64,000 nt of DNA from Areca catechu (GCA_021397845.1 CM038052.1:175820183-175884182), one strand, 5' to 3'. Positions 43,610 through 55,797 are shown, numbered from the stretch's first letter. The notes: generated from the letters alone by a model not told the origin. Translations and numbers: made by a program.

Positions 43610-46590
43610 TGTTGCCCAGGTGACTTTTCCAAGAGGGAGATGAATTGAAAATTTAAAACTTTTTCGCAAGACTTCAAATAATGTGCCAATGCAAAGCATG
43701 CATTTGTGAGCATAATAATAAAGTACAGCAAAAATAAAGAAGTAAATGCAAGAATAAAAATAATTACAAATACATAAAGATTTATAGTGGTTCGGTGCAC
43801 TCCAAGGTACCTATATCCACTCCCCAAGTTTCTCTTGGGAATTTCACTATAACCACCAAGATTATAGATGATTAATTTTCCGGGCTCACTAATCAAAATC
43901 CAACTTATTTTCACCGGGCTCGCAAGTCAAACTCTTGGTTTTATAGGCTGACAAAAAATCTTGTTGGTTTTGCGGGCTCATCAACAACCTAGTTGGTTTT
44001 ACGAGATGACCAACAACCTAGTTAATTTTACGGACTCACCAACAATCTTGATGGTTTTCCAAGCTAACCAACAACCCAACTTGTTTTCATGGGATCACAA
44101 GTCAAAACCCTTGTTGGTTTTTATCACATAGGTTCACCAACAACCTAGATATTTTAATGGAATTTAAACTAATAAGCAAAACAAGTACAAGTATGACAAT
44201 GAAAATATAAAAGCTTTCTTACAAAAAGCTGATATTTTGTTGACGCACTTGATTGATATTGTTGAACTTGTATTCAAGTTGTTGTTGAAGATTCAATGGA
44301 TGCTTGAAGATGAGGTTTTGGAAGCTTCTTCACTCATTTCAATCCTTGGAGGCTCAACTCTCTCAACATTGAATCCTTCACATATTTTTACTTGTAAACC
44401 AAAGGACTTATCATTCAAACCATGGATTCTCTTCTTCCCCAAGAGCTTGGTAATGTATAAATAGCCCTCCATACCTTGATGACCGTTGTGACCATTGGAG
44501 GAGAAAATATAGCCATTGGAGCTATGTTGGGGAAGTTATGCACTTTAGAAAAACTAACCGTTATAGTCCAAGTGTCGACCTTCATCTTCATGAGTTGACA
44601 CTTGGTTTTTATGAGTCGACACTTGTTCAAAAAAATCTTCTGAAGCCTTTTGCTCTGCATTGGTGAGTCGACACTTCAGTTCGTGAGTCGACACTTGACC
44701 AAACCTCTAAAATCACCACATTCTGTATCCTGTTTGGTCTCAAGTCTTGAGTTGACACTTCACTGTTCAAGAGTCGACACTTGGCTGCACCAGTGCTGAA
44801 ACTTCTTCAAAATTAAATCTTGAGTACCTATATCTAATTTTCACACTTAATGCATAATTAGTACTCAAATATACTTAAGTGTTTTGTTATAATCAAAACC
44901 GGAGTTAACAATCTCCCCCTTTTTGATAATGACAAAATTTTTAAGTATATAAACAAGGTAAGCTCAAAAATAAATATAACATGCTTTAAAAGATTAACAA
45001 TAAGCATAGAGCAATGTAGCAATGAAAAAATATTGAGCTCCCCTTCAAAATATGATTTAAAAATAATTTTTCAAAAGCTCCCCCTCAATATATGATTTGT
45101 AAATATTTTTCAAAAGTTTTTCAAAAATTTAAGACTTTTAAACTTTCAAACTTGGGCTGCCATGATCTTTAACTTAAAATCGTTGGATTTTCAAACAGAG
45201 TACTAGGCTCTGATACCAGTTGTTGCCCAGGAGGTTTTCCCAAGAGGGGGTGAATTGAAAATTTAAAACTTTTTCACAAGACTTCAAATAATGTGCCAAT
45301 TCAAAGCATGTGTTTGTGAGTATGATAATAAAGTGCAGCGAAAATAAAGAAGTAAAAATAAGAATAAAAATAATCACAAATACATAAAGATTTATAGTGG
45401 TTCAGTACACTCCAAGGCACCTACATCCACTTCCCAAGTTTTTCTTGGGAATTTCACTATAATTACCAAGATTACAACCGATTAGTTTTCCGGGCTCACT
45501 AATCAAAAACCAACTTGTTTTCATCGGGCTTATAAGTTAAAATTCCTTGGTTTTCTAGGCTAAGCAAAAATCTTGTTGATTTTGCGGGCTCACAAACAAC
45601 CTAGTTGGTTTTACGGGATGACCAATAACCTAGTTAGTTTTACGAGCTCACCAACAACCTTGATAGTTTTCCGGGCTAACCAACAACCAACTTGTTTTCA
45701 CAGGATCACAAGTCAAAACCCTTATTGGTTTTCATCATATAGGCTCACCAACAACCTAGATACTAGTTTCAATTCCATTGAAACTAGTAAGCAAAACAAG
45801 TACAAGTATGACAATGAAAATATAAAAGCTTTTTTACAAAAAATCTGATATTTTGTTGAGGCACTTAATTGATGTTGTTGAGCTTGTCTTCATGTTGTTG
45901 TTGAAGCTTCAATGGATGCTTGAAGATGAGGTCTTAAAAGCTTCTTTACTCATTTCAATCCTTGGAGGCTCAACTCTCTCAACATTGAATCCTTCAAATA
46001 TTTTGACTTGTTAACCAAAGGATTTATCATTCAAACCATGGATTCTCTTCTTCCCCAAGAGCTTGGTGGTGTATAAATAGCCCTCCATATCTTGATCATT
46101 TGTAACTGTTGGAGAAGAAAATATAGCCATTGAAGCCAAGTTGAGAAAGTTCTGCACTTTAGAAGAACTAGCCATTACAGTCCAAGTGTCGACACCTCAT
46201 CTTCATGAGTCAACACCTTGAGTCGATACTTGGTTTTCATGAGTCGACACTTATTCAAAAAAGTCTTCTGAAGCCTTTTGCTGTGCATTGGTGAGTCGAC
46301 ACTTCATCTGGTGAGTCAACACTTCAGTCTGTGAGCCAATACTTGACCAAACCTCTAAAATCACCATGTTCTATATCTTGTTTAGTCTCAGGCCTTGAAT
46401 CAACACTTCACTGTTCATGAGTCGACACTTGAGTCGATACTTGGTTTTCATGAGTCGACACTTGGCATACCAGTACTGAAACTTCTTCAAAATTAAATCT
46501 TGAGTACCTATATCTGATTTACACACTTAATACATAATTAGTACTCAAATATACTTAAGTATTTTGTCATAATCAAAACCAGAGTCAATA
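43610..46590 (-). mobile_element. Two-LTR retroelement with a 310-bp interior, Maximus/SIRE-like signals
   Basis: LTR copies at 43610-44910 (1301 bp) and 45221-46590 (1370 bp) both begin TGTTGCCCAGG on the plus strand and end near AATCAAAACCRGAGTYAAYA. In minus-strand sense the interior has a methionine-tRNA primer site (CTGGTATCAGAGCC at 45206-45219) beside the right LTR and a polypurine tract (CAAAAAGGGGGAGAT at 44911-44925) beside the left LTR. The target duplication is GCCGT (43605-43609) and GCTGT (46591-46595), one mismatch. The interior has no coding domain, so it depends on a partner. The purine tract resembles that of the Maximus/SIRE Copia lineage. Confidence 0.85.
44911..45220 (-). 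other. Interior of the miniature two-LTR element
   Basis: The AT-rich 310 bp contain only the polypurine tract on the left and the primer-binding site on the right in minus-strand sense. An AGCTCCCC..AATATGATTT block is repeated twice (about 45035 and 45078). No reading frame is credible. Confidence 0.8.
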
Positions 46591-47040
46591 GCTGTTCTTG
46601 TGCTAGTCGAACTTTATCGCCCTTCAGCGCCGTCGCTCATCGCCTTCGCCTCCAACCGTCACCCTCACCCACCGTCGCTTCCTCCCTCCGCCTCGGCTTC
46701 CAATCTCCACCAAGGTGAACGACCCCCTCTCCTATTAGATGATGCCCATCCACCAACCTTCCTTTCATGTTGCTGCTCGACCTTCTCTGCCACCTCTCTC
46801 TTGTTGGATCTCCTACTCATCTATGGTCCATCTCCATGGTCCCCCCTCCCCTCACGGCCCCTGTGGATCTCATCACCCGGTGGTAGCAGCTCTCCATGAC
46901 AGTTGCTCGCCGTCCCTGCCCTGATACCTACAGTGCATTGCAGGCATAACCCACTTTGTTCTTTCAATACTGTGTTATGCTTGGTTGCTGAGCAATTGGT
47001 GGGATCTATTCTTTTTTGAGTGGCTAAGTTCTGATAACAT

Positions 47041-47985
47041 ATGTCGCATTCTATCACAACTCAAGATTTGTAGAACCTAATTAGTAAGTTGCTCACAGCA
47101 CAAGTTTTCACTGTCCAGGCCGCAACTCATTCAAGCGGATCCGTGAAAGAGAGTGCATCATTGAATGCCCTTCAGGTTGCTATCAAGCTTGATGGGCTTG
47201 CCATATTTTTATTATGGTCTCGCAGTACCCGATTGCTTGTCAGAAGTCGTGGTTTGGAGGGATATCTCACTGGCACCGCATAGATGCCTGCTGATGGAGT
47301 ACCGGGCATGACTTATTGGGATATGAAAAATTCGATGGTCATGGCATTTTTACTTAACACCATGGTCTCGAATATTTCCAAGAGCATCCAGTTATTAGAG
47401 ACAGCACATGAAATATGGGAGGTCGTAGCCCAGATGTATTCTTAAAGGGCTAATCCTGCATAGGTTTTGAGATACAGTGCCAATTGCGGCAGCTCTGTCA
47501 AGCTACCCTTTCTGTTATTGATTATACTACTGAACTGAAATGCTTATGGATAGAAGTTGACCATTATCATACCTTTACTACAGAGAGCTCCATCATTGTC
47601 TAGCACTTTCAGAGGTACTTGGATGAGGAGCGCATCCAAGATTTTTTGTATAGTTTGAATCTTGAGTTTGAGTCAATTCAGGTACAACTCCAAGCATAAG
47701 AGGAGATGCCAAGCCTCAGTCAGGCCTTCTCCACTATTTTACGAGAGGAGACAAGGACCCGTGTTGTTGCTTCTAGTGAGCCAATCCGCTCTACCCTCAC
47801 AGCTAAATCACCGTCTCGATCTGGTGACCAAGCATCTCCTGTCTGCAATTATTGTTACAAGCCTGGTCATATCAAAGCAACCTACTGGGAATTACATTGT
47901 CACCCTATTTAGTCTAGGCGAAAAGGTTTAGGCCGTGCCCGTGGTCGGGGACATGGTCCGCATAATGCACATCTGTCTGAAGAAG
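47041..47985 (+). pseudogene. Copia gag
   Basis: The likely start Met is at 47041 (MSHSITTQDL, followed by a stop). Conserved Copia gag blocks follow: NALQVAIKLDG, LLWSRSTRLLVRSRGLEGYL, MVMAFLLNTM, IQLLETAHEIWEVVAQMYS, then MPSLSQAFSTILREETR and a zinc knuckle CNYCYKPGHIKATYWELHCH. In the knuckle the expected third Cys position is Tyr. Stops at about 47071, 47282 and 47442 and frame changes near 47690 kill the gene. Confidence 0.88.
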
Positions 47986-47999
47986 TGGAGTCTCCTGCT

Positions 48000-48452
48000 G
48001 ATCTCTCCATTGAAGACTATCAGACCATGAAGTGGTTGTTGGATAAATATGAATCTACCTCTAATTCATTGCCCCTACCAGCTTCGGATAGCCAACCACT
48101 ACATACTTCTAATTTTACCCAGTCATGTATTATATGTAGTATAGGTCATGCATTTAGTTATCGAGATAAGTCTTCTTCCTGGATTATTGACTTTGGAGTG
48201 TCGAGTCATATGACTGGCTCTTCTATATCATTTAGTGCATATTTTCCTAGTTTTGGTCAGGATAAAGTTCGTATAGCTGATGGATCCTTTTCAGCGGTGT
48301 CAGGTAAGAGTATGGTTGACTGTACACCTACTTTCCAGTTATCCTTTATTTTGCATGTCCCTACCTTTCCCACGAACTTATTATCTATTAGCTCTCTTAC
48401 TCGAGATTTGAATTGTTCTGTCACTTTTTGGCAATCTTATTATATTTTTTAG
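48000..48452 (+). pseudogene. Copia protease
   Basis: An open stretch contains SSSWIIDFGVSSHMTG. The catalytic D-S-G is changed to D-F-G here, so activity is unlikely. It continues with VRIADGSFSAVSGKS and LHVPTFPTNLLSISSLTRDL, both standard blocks of this family. It follows gag with a frame change. Confidence 0.88.
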
Positions 48453-49320
48453 GAGCTGGCAACGGGGAAGAAACTTGGATGTGGTAAAATGATAATGGCC
48501 TATACTACCTGGAGAATGATAAAGAGCGGTTTCATGATTCATTACTTGGGTGTGCTTTGTCTACGGAAAAGGCTTTTACTGAGCTCCTACTTTATCACCG
48601 AAGACTAGGTCATATCACTTTTTCTGCTTTATGTCAGTTATTTCCTACTCTTTCTCAATCCTGCCAATAGCTTACTTTAGTTTGTGATGACTGTCATTTG
48701 CCAAATACACCCGTGGAGTGTATCCTCTTTCTAACAATAGAAGTACAAATAAGTTTGATATTGTACATTCGAATATTTGAGGATCTTGTAGTACTATTTT
48801 CACTACAGGATATCAGTGGTTTGTTACCTTTATTTATTGCTATAATCGGGTGGCCTGGTTATGCTTACTGAAAAGCAAGCATGAAGTTTTCTCATGTTTT
48901 AAGGAATTTTATAAACTGATGGACACCCAGTTTGGAGCAAAAGTTAGAATACTTAGATTTGACAATGGTATGGAGTATACAAATCATGCATTTCATGCCT
49001 ATTTTTGGGATCATGGGATCATTCATCAGACTACTTGTGTGGATATACCTGCATAGAATAGAGTTGCCGAACGGAAGAATCGATATTTGCTAGAGGTAAC
49101 TCGTGCACTCATGTTTACTATGCAAGTCTCTAAATTTCTGTGGGGCGAGGCTATTTTGACTGCGGCTTACTTGATCAACCGTATGCCTCTTCGAGTTCTC
49201 GGCTTCAAGTCTCCACTTGAATATTTGCAAAGGAAGACTGAATATATTGTACCACCCCATGTTTTCGGCTGTCTATTTTGCTCAGAACCATACCCCATCT
49301 GTTGATAAACTAGATTCTTG
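48453..49320 (+). pseudogene. Copia integrase
   Basis: The zinc-binding N-terminus is LLLYHRRLGHITFSALCQLF with a later C-D-D-C pair. The core shows RILRFDNGMEYTNHAFHAYF and, after a stop, NRVAERKNRYLLEVTRAL, then FLWGEAILTAAYLINRMPLR. Between 48700 and 48850 the frame is disrupted. Integrase would have inserted the cDNA. Confidence 0.85.
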
Positions 49321-49739
49321 AGCTCCGAAATATATTTTTGTGGGTTATTCTACCACTAATAAAGGATATAAATGTAATCACCCACCTACACGGCAGATGG
49401 TCGTCATCATGGATGTGACCTTTAGAGAAATGGAGCCTTACTATAGGATGCAACAACTTTCCAGCCCTTCGGTTGAGCCAAGTGGTGTCTCTATATCATA
49501 TGAGTTCTTGACCACGCCGTCTGGTGGCCCTTGGCATGAGGGGGAGAAGATTCATATTAATGATGGTATGAATAAGGAAGTAGCGACTAATGATACACAA
49601 AAGGATACTAGTGATGCACAGGGTGATGATATTCAGGAAAAGCGAAGTGAGGCATTGTGCATTCTCCAGTCATCCAAGCCTCTGCCCCAAGCATAGCTCC
49701 ATCCAAGCTTTCTATGTCCTCCCCTTCTTCTATGCACAA

Positions 49740-50660
49740 TGGTAACGACTCTATTTGCTCTGATTTAGATATTCTTATTGCTAAACAAAAAGGTTCCCGC
49801 CTGATCGTTCCTCCTTCTCGCTATCGTTATGATATTTCTAACTATATATCCTATAAATTCCTGTCTACTTCTTATAAATCCTTTATAGCTACATTAGAAT
49901 TTGTTTGCATTCCCACTGATTGGAAGGTGGCTATGGCAAATCCAAATTAGAGGCAAGCGATGATAGAGGAGATGAATGCTTTGTCAAAGAACCACACATG
50001 GGATCTGGTGACTCTACCTAGCGGGAAGCAACCAGTAGACTGTAAATAGGTGTATATAATAAAGCATAATATTGAAGGCAAACTTGAGAGGTACAAGGCT
50101 CGCCTAGTGGCAAAAGGATATATATAAATATATGGCATCGATTACGAGGAGACTTTTGCCCCTGTAGCAAAAATGAACTCAGTATGTACGTTGATTTCAT
50201 GTGCTGCTAAATGTAGTTGGAAGTTGTATCAACTAGATATGAAGAATGCTTTTTCCCATGAAGATCTTCAAGAGGAGTTGTATATGCAAATTCCTCTTGG
50301 GTTTGCGAGCAAAGCTACAACAGGAAATGTGTGCAGATTAAGGCGCTCTCTCTATGACCTCAAACAGTCTCCTCGTGCCTGGTTTGAACGCTTCAACTGG
50401 GCCATGCTTAAGATGGGATATTCATAGAGTAATGCTGATCATACTTTATTTTATAGGCATACTAATGGGAAGAGAACTATTCTAATAATATATGTTGACG
50501 ACCTCATTGTCACAGGGGATGATCCCGAGGAGATTGCATGGCTTAAACAAAATCTAGCTTGTGAGTTTGAGGTTAAAGACTTGGGGTTGTTAAGATATTT
50601 TTTGGGTATTGAAGTCTCTAGGTCATCTCACGGTATTTTTTTGACTCGGTGAAAATATAT
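49740..50660 (+). pseudogene. Copia reverse transcriptase
   Basis: The order of blocks is normal: a NHTWDLV-like start near 49990, RYKARLVAKGY-like sequence near 50090, IDYEETFAPVAKMNSV near 50140, KLYQLDMKNAFSHEDLQEEL near 50230, RSLYDLKQSPRAWFERF near 50350, and an intact IIYVDDLIVTGDD near 50485. Stops occur at about 49950, 50047, 50128 and 50427. The YVDD box is intact although the gene as a whole is dead. Confidence 0.9.
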
Positions 50661-51445
50661 TCATGATCTTCTTAGTGAGACTGGGATGTTAGGGTGTAAA
50701 CCAGTTAACACTCCCATTAACCAGAATCACAGGTTAGTGGCAAATGGTGGAGCTCGTGTTGATCGTGGACGATATCAATGGCTGGTAAGGAAGCTAATTT
50801 ATCTTTCTCATACTAGACCAGATATTATCTTTGCAGTTAGTGTCATCAGTCAGTTCATGCATGATCCATAAGAGCAACATATGGAGGCAGTATATTGGGT
50901 ACTATGCTGCCTGAAAATGTATCCTAGACAGAGATTATTATTTTCCTGACATGACTCCTTGAGGATAGAAGCATTTACTGATACAGACTGGGCAAGCTCA
51001 CTGGATGATCAACTCTCCACTACTGGTTACTGCATATTCGTTGGTGGTAATTTAGTCACTTAGAGAAGTAAGAAGCAGTTAGTTATAAGACAGATCGACT
51101 GTAAAGGCTGAATATAGAGCAATGGCTCAAGAAATCTGTGAGCTTCCCTGGCTACAGAAATTACTCCAAGAGTTATGCTTTATGAGGAAGTCTCGTATGA
51201 TGCTATATTGTGATAATAAAGTGGTAATTAAAATTATGAATAATCCAGTGCAACATGATCGTACCAAACATATTAAAATTAACCACCACTTTATTCAAGA
51301 AAAGGTGACCAGCAGACATATTTGCATCCACTTTATCTGCTTAGCTAATCAAGTGGTAGATATTCTAACAAAAGGACTAAGTAAATCTTCTTTTTCATCG
51401 CTTGTTAGCAAAATGGGTCTCCGTAATATCTTCACTCCATCTTGA
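50661..51445 (+). pseudogene. Copia RNase H
   Basis: YLSHTRPDIIFAVSVISQFM marks the RT/RNase H linker near 50810. Then come a T-D-T-D-W-A-S-S block near 50980, YCIFVGGNLVT, EYRAMAQEICELPWLQKLL, MMLYCDNKVVIKIMNNPVQH and TKHIKINHHFIQEK. The frame ends at 51445, seven bases before the polypurine tract. Several stops are present upstream of 51121. Confidence 0.9.
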
Positions 51446-51452
51446 GGGGAAG

Positions 51453-51600
51453 TATTGGAAAATCTTCATATATATGGTCTCCTATTATTTTCTTCTCTTA
51501 ATTTTCTCTTTCCTGCCTTCTCAAGACCTGTACCTTCTCTATATGTATCATGATTCTAAATGAGTAAATCATTAATTCATTTGCTTCACCTTTTCCAACA
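51453..51600 (+). repeat. 3' LTR of the Copia element
   Basis: The 148 bp are preceded by the polypurine tract GAGGGGAAG and start TATTGGAAAATC. Its last 27 bases are included in the tandem duplication 51574-51899. Confidence 0.88.
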
Positions 51601-51899
51601 CTTTTCCTATCCCAAGATGGAGTGCTAAGAGCCAACCAATTAAACCACCAACCCCATGCAAGTGATGCTCTCAGGCATTGGTAGATGGCATGATTAATGG
51701 TCTCCTCCACATCCTCGCATTGATCAAAGTCATGGTAATTCATTTGCTTCACCTTTTTCAACACTTTTCCTATCCCAAGATAGAGTGCTAAGAGCCAACC
51801 AATTAAACCACCAACCCCATGCAAGTGATGCTCTCAGGCATTGGTAGATGGCATGATTAATGGTCTCCTCCACATCCTCACATTGATCATAGTCTTGGG
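51574..51899. repeat. 163-bp tandem duplication spanning the LTR edge
   Basis: 51574-51736 is repeated at 51737-51899 with very few differences. Each copy holds the last bases of the 3' LTR, the CTTTT target site and about 130 bp of the LINE-like host. The duplication therefore arose after the Copia insertion. Confidence 0.92.
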
Positions 51900-52163
51900 G
51901 AATAGCAACATTATGATGGTGTAAGAACCTCCTGCAAGGTTACCGATTCCATGCAACCTTACAGTGCCACTCCAGGGTAAATCCTTAATCTCCCCACCTA
52001 GCTCAAGTCATGTAGTCACCCAAACGGCCCTCGGAGAAGAAACTATAACTCGCCAACGGCTTTCACTCTCTGAGAGCCGGTCCCATCCTATACTAACCTG
52101 TCAGCATAATCAGCCAAAGAAATCACTACTGAAAGGACCCATGGGCTGAGTTCGTCGTCAAAG
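51606..52163 (-). pseudogene. LINE-like remnant, zf-RVT region
   Basis: The minus strand gives DQCEDVEETINHAIYQCLRA and SLAWGWWFNWLAL, which fit the zinc-binding C-terminal RT region of plant LINEs (a Cys, then E-E-T-I-x-H and C-x-x-A-x-x-W). The block appears twice because of the tandem duplication. The reading continues at 42881 beyond the Copia insertion. Confidence 0.5.
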
Positions 52164-52175
52164 CATGCCTGGATG

Positions 52176-52391
52176 GTGTGAGTGAGAGATCAGGATCTTT
52201 CTCTTTATCCTCGTTCTACTAGCCAGCGTCTTAGTGATGTTAGGTTGATGTACTCATCTTTAGATGAGAAAAGATCACAAAAATCTAAATATCTTGAATC
52301 GAAGATTGCTTAACTGAATAGGGACATGCGGGGATAGCTACACCGGGATTTATCTCTCCATTCCTTTTGCTCACTAAAAATAAAAAAAAAA
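52176..52391 (+). mobile_element. SINE copy with perfect 12-bp target duplication
   Basis: The element is flanked by CATGCCTGGATG at 52164-52175 and 52392-52403. It is 216 bp and ends in an A-rich tail (CTAAAAATAAAAAAAAAA). Internal blocks GATGTACTCATC, ATCTTGAATCGAAGATT and GGATAGCTACACCGGG are shared with the copy at 53456. TTGAATCGAAGATT resembles a pol III B box. The family is not known to me. Confidence 0.75.
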
Positions 52392-52403
52392 CATGCCTGG
52401 ATG

Positions 52404-53446
52404 AGCCCTTGATCCCACCTCCTCGGTCCGTCTGAGATCAGGTCGTGGATCACCATATTCTCCAAGGCCTCGTAATCAATTATAATTAAGTGGCAAGAGC
52501 AAGGGGGACAGAAGAATTCCAGGGGTCATTGAGCACATCGATGGATCTTTTTCCATCACCAATCAGCCAGCTAATTCTGAAGGAAAGCTCCGAGGCCTAC
52601 CGTGACATGGCTCTTCTACCAGACCATCTCTCCGAATAAGTGGTCTTAGGTTAAAACATATGCGGCGGTGAATAACCAAATAAAAAAGAATGGTTTTGTG
52701 CCGGACTTTGATCAGTTTTACCAATCACTGACCGATATAACGTGATACGGGGATGGTAGAGAATTTGGCTTAAAACGCAAAGGATTGCTTCAAATGAGGT
52801 GACGAAATGATACGAGATCAATACAAAATGGTTCAGATGGCACAGGATCACTTCATATATATGGAACCACCTATAAGTTGCCTTGCATCGGTCCTCAGCT
52901 TTTTACATGAAAAGTGATATAAAATCAATGCGAATGTTTCCTTAGTCCTTGATGGTTAATTAATTTCTTTAAACTAAAAGGATTTCGAAAAATTTACCAA
53001 TGACGAAGGCGAGGTAGATCGGACCGGGTCAGCTCAAGATGGATTAGGCCAAGTTGGTATGCCATCCTGGAAGATGAGCTTAGGGTCCGTCGAGTCTTCT
53101 TGAGCATGCCATTACATTTGACTTGATCCCCGATCAGTCTACTCATCACTTATTAGTTGGTTGGAATGTGAGGGCCGAAATAATTCCAAATTGACCTGAC
53201 TTTAATTTGATAAAGGTCTTGTTCAAACAATTAGGTAGTTGTGCTCTATCGATTTTAAAGTTTGGTTGGGTGGATTTTAATGATCTATTTTGTGCCACTA
53301 GCAGCTCGCATTCGGAAAAGAAAAAGAGTTAAAAAATGGCCACAACCAAAAATCCCACCACTGCAAACTAATCCACCCCAGAAGAAATAGGGGATAAAAA
53401 ATGCCTCCATTATCCCTCAACTCACTTCCCACCAGTCTTTTTAACC
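52404..53446. other. Intergenic stretch, no gene recognised
   Basis: No conserved coding segment or clear repeat structure was found on either strand. Confidence 0.5.
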
Positions 53447-53455
53447 CTTTCGCAC

Positions 53456-53627
53456 TTTTTTTTTTTTTTTTTTTGATAAAGAAAATGATAGGAGGGGTTA
53501 AACCCGGTATAGTTATCCTCGCAAGCTTTTATCTCGTGAGATAATATTCGATTTAAGATGCTTAGATATTTACAATTTTTTTAAATCAAAAATGAGTACG
53601 CCAACCTGATATCATTAAAATGCAATG
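53456..53627 (-). mobile_element. SINE copy, same family as 52176
   Basis: On the minus strand it contains GGCGTACTCATTTTTGAT, ATCTTAAATCGAATATT and GGATAACTATACCGGG and ends CATTTTCTTTATC plus poly-A (poly-T on the plus strand, 53456-53475). CTTTCGCAC (53447-53455) and CTTTGGCAC (53628-53636) form a target duplication with one mismatch. It looks 5'-truncated relative to the 216-bp copy. Confidence 0.65.
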
Positions 53628-53636
53628 CTTTGGCAC

Positions 53637-54879
53637 TTCAAACATGGTCCTTGCACCACAATTTGACGTGGAACCACAGGTGCGAGCTTATAAATTAAAC
53701 CTACTCAGCCAGCAAGACTTGCTGCTAGAATTACATCTCTTGGCATAGCATTGGATCCAGTTATGTTCAAGTAGTTCCAACCAGCCATCACTGCTTGCAA
53801 AGTGCCAGTATGTTCCAACAACCATCGTGGTAATGATTTCTGGTGCACTACTGGATCTCTGATCTAAAATTCCTGCAAAGTATTACTGCTTGTTTTTTGA
53901 GCAGTATTTGCTGTAGGAAATTTCTGCTGCTTTTCCTCCAACTTCCATAAGGCAGGCAGCTTCCGGATCCTAAGCCATGGAAAGTGGCCACCATCACTTC
54001 TTGTCTCGGCTTTGCTCGGTACCGATCCTGCTGACACAACTGGCTCCTCTCATCATGCTTCCCCTTCTTGTGGCTGTGTTCTGCTTGTTCCAAATCGACA
54101 TTCTTCTCCCTGGATATTTCTTACTTCTTCTCGGCCTCCTCCTTTGCCTCTCTCCGGGAGTTCGGTCCATGGGAACACCCGCCGTTCACCCCACAGAATA
54201 GACCATGGCAAAGCAGAGAAGAAAAGCTAGGATCGGGCAATACAACTGGTAGTAGTGATGCTCCAAAGAAGTTGCATTTGTGTAGCCGCAGTTCAAGAAT
54301 GGACTGTAGCTTGGTATGTCAAAGTGTATGTGAACACCATGATCGTACCAAACAAAAGATAAGCTTCCAGAGAACATAACAATTTCCTCCAGTGATTCAT
54401 ATGTACTCTAAAATATTAGAACTGTATTAACTATGTCTTTTTTTTTTCTAAGTTTGAACAGCCCTCTGGTGGAGTTTTAGGTCTGTGAGTATTTTTATCT
54501 GGCATGAAAGGAGCTTAACAGGGAGCTTTAATTTGAAGTTAACAACAGCCATGGTGAATACTTGTACATACAGGAATTCTATCAAATACTCTAGGTGCCC
54601 AAAATATAATTGACCAAACTCTGCACAAGAAAATAAAGTACAGTTTCAGAGATATGGCACATCATATAGATATTTGGAGCCAGCTACAACCGATCCCCTG
54701 ATTTGACTTTAATACCCAACAAAGCACTCACAAAGTTGGTAGAATATCTTGAAATGGAACTTGGTCGGCCGACGAAAAAGAGGCAAGCAAATATTTCTTG
54801 TGCTTCACTACTTCTGATTCATGAAATTTAATTGAATGATAGCAGTTTCTTTTTCACTGGACATGTCGCCAGATATTCT
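53637..54879. other. Intergenic stretch, no gene recognised
   Basis: Short open frames around 53850-54380 occur on both strands, but none matches a family I know. No repeat boundaries were seen. Confidence 0.45.
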
Positions 54880-55200
54880 CAGGAATTACCCACAAACTAG
54901 ATAGCAAAAAACTATTATTAAGATATTGTGTTTGAGTCTCTCGCTGGAAATTAAGGTTGTTGCTGACTTACTGTGCATGGCAAGGAATCCTCGTTTAAGA
55001 AGAAATAGATGCTCTGAAGAGGTTGGTGATGGAATAAATGATGGCTTGAAAAAATGGAACCTCGAATATATCCAAGAATCCAATGAATTGCCGCAAGGTG
55101 AACCGATCGAGTGGCAGCCATGAATGGCTTAGGAACAGCCAACGCAGTATTTGGGCGAGAGATTATTGGAATAAACCAAGTCACCCACAAACTTTCTGTG
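54880..55200 (-). pseudogene. Copia RNase H fragment
   Basis: The minus-strand reading contains IISRPNTALAVPKPFMAATR and SVHLAAIHWILGYIRGSIF, which is the linker segment between Copia RT and RNase H. It then loses similarity. It is an isolated fragment with no LTR nearby and is not part of either larger Copia copy. Confidence 0.7.
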
Positions 55201-55797
55201 GTGCAAATTCTTTACTTTCCTTACAACTTTATTATAGAAAATTCTAATATCATGCATTTAGGCTTACGAACTGTCGATTATCTTAGTTGTCATACCTCTC
55301 TACTTATAATCATGGGTTTTGGATTTGAGTCATGGATGGTGCATCCTTAAGATAGATTTTGGAAAACATGGTAAGCCTCCCTCCTTTTTCTGAAAACTCA
55401 AAATGATATGTGTGCTTGGTCCGTTCATAAATTTTAGACCTAGTAAATAAATGGGGAAGACTTGCAGAGAGGTTCTGAAGTTGCATTATTTTCATATTTA
55501 CAAAATCTTGAAATTATTACTGAATCAAGTCTACTCTTGAAGGGAAGTGGGGTGGCTGCAGGTAGAAGGGCTTGGCATTGACAAGATAATAACTATTATT
55601 ATTATTATTTCATGGAAGGATTGACAAGATAATTATATTTTAACAACAACCCTTTACATCATCATGATAGATCATGGTAATATAGTTTCACTTACATATG
55701 ATGTCATTCAAGCTTACATCAAACACATTGAGATAGTGAAACAGTTAGCAAAAATTAAGCAAAGAAATTAACAAAAATTATTAAAGACTTGGATGAA

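Larger units (their letters stand above)
42887..51600 (+). mobile_element. Ty1/Copia retrotransposon with short LTRs, target duplication CTTTT
   Basis: Both LTRs begin TATTRGAAAATCTT and end CACCTTTTCYAACA. The flanks CTTTT (42882-42886 and 51601-51605) are a perfect 5-bp target duplication. The interior has a decayed methionine-tRNA primer-binding site, gag (47041), protease, integrase, RT and RNase H in Copia order on the plus strand, and a purine tract (GAGGGGAAG) before the 3' LTR. Many stops show decay. A separate element (43610-46590) is inserted in its leader. The whole interrupts a LINE-like remnant on the other strand. Confidence 0.9.
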
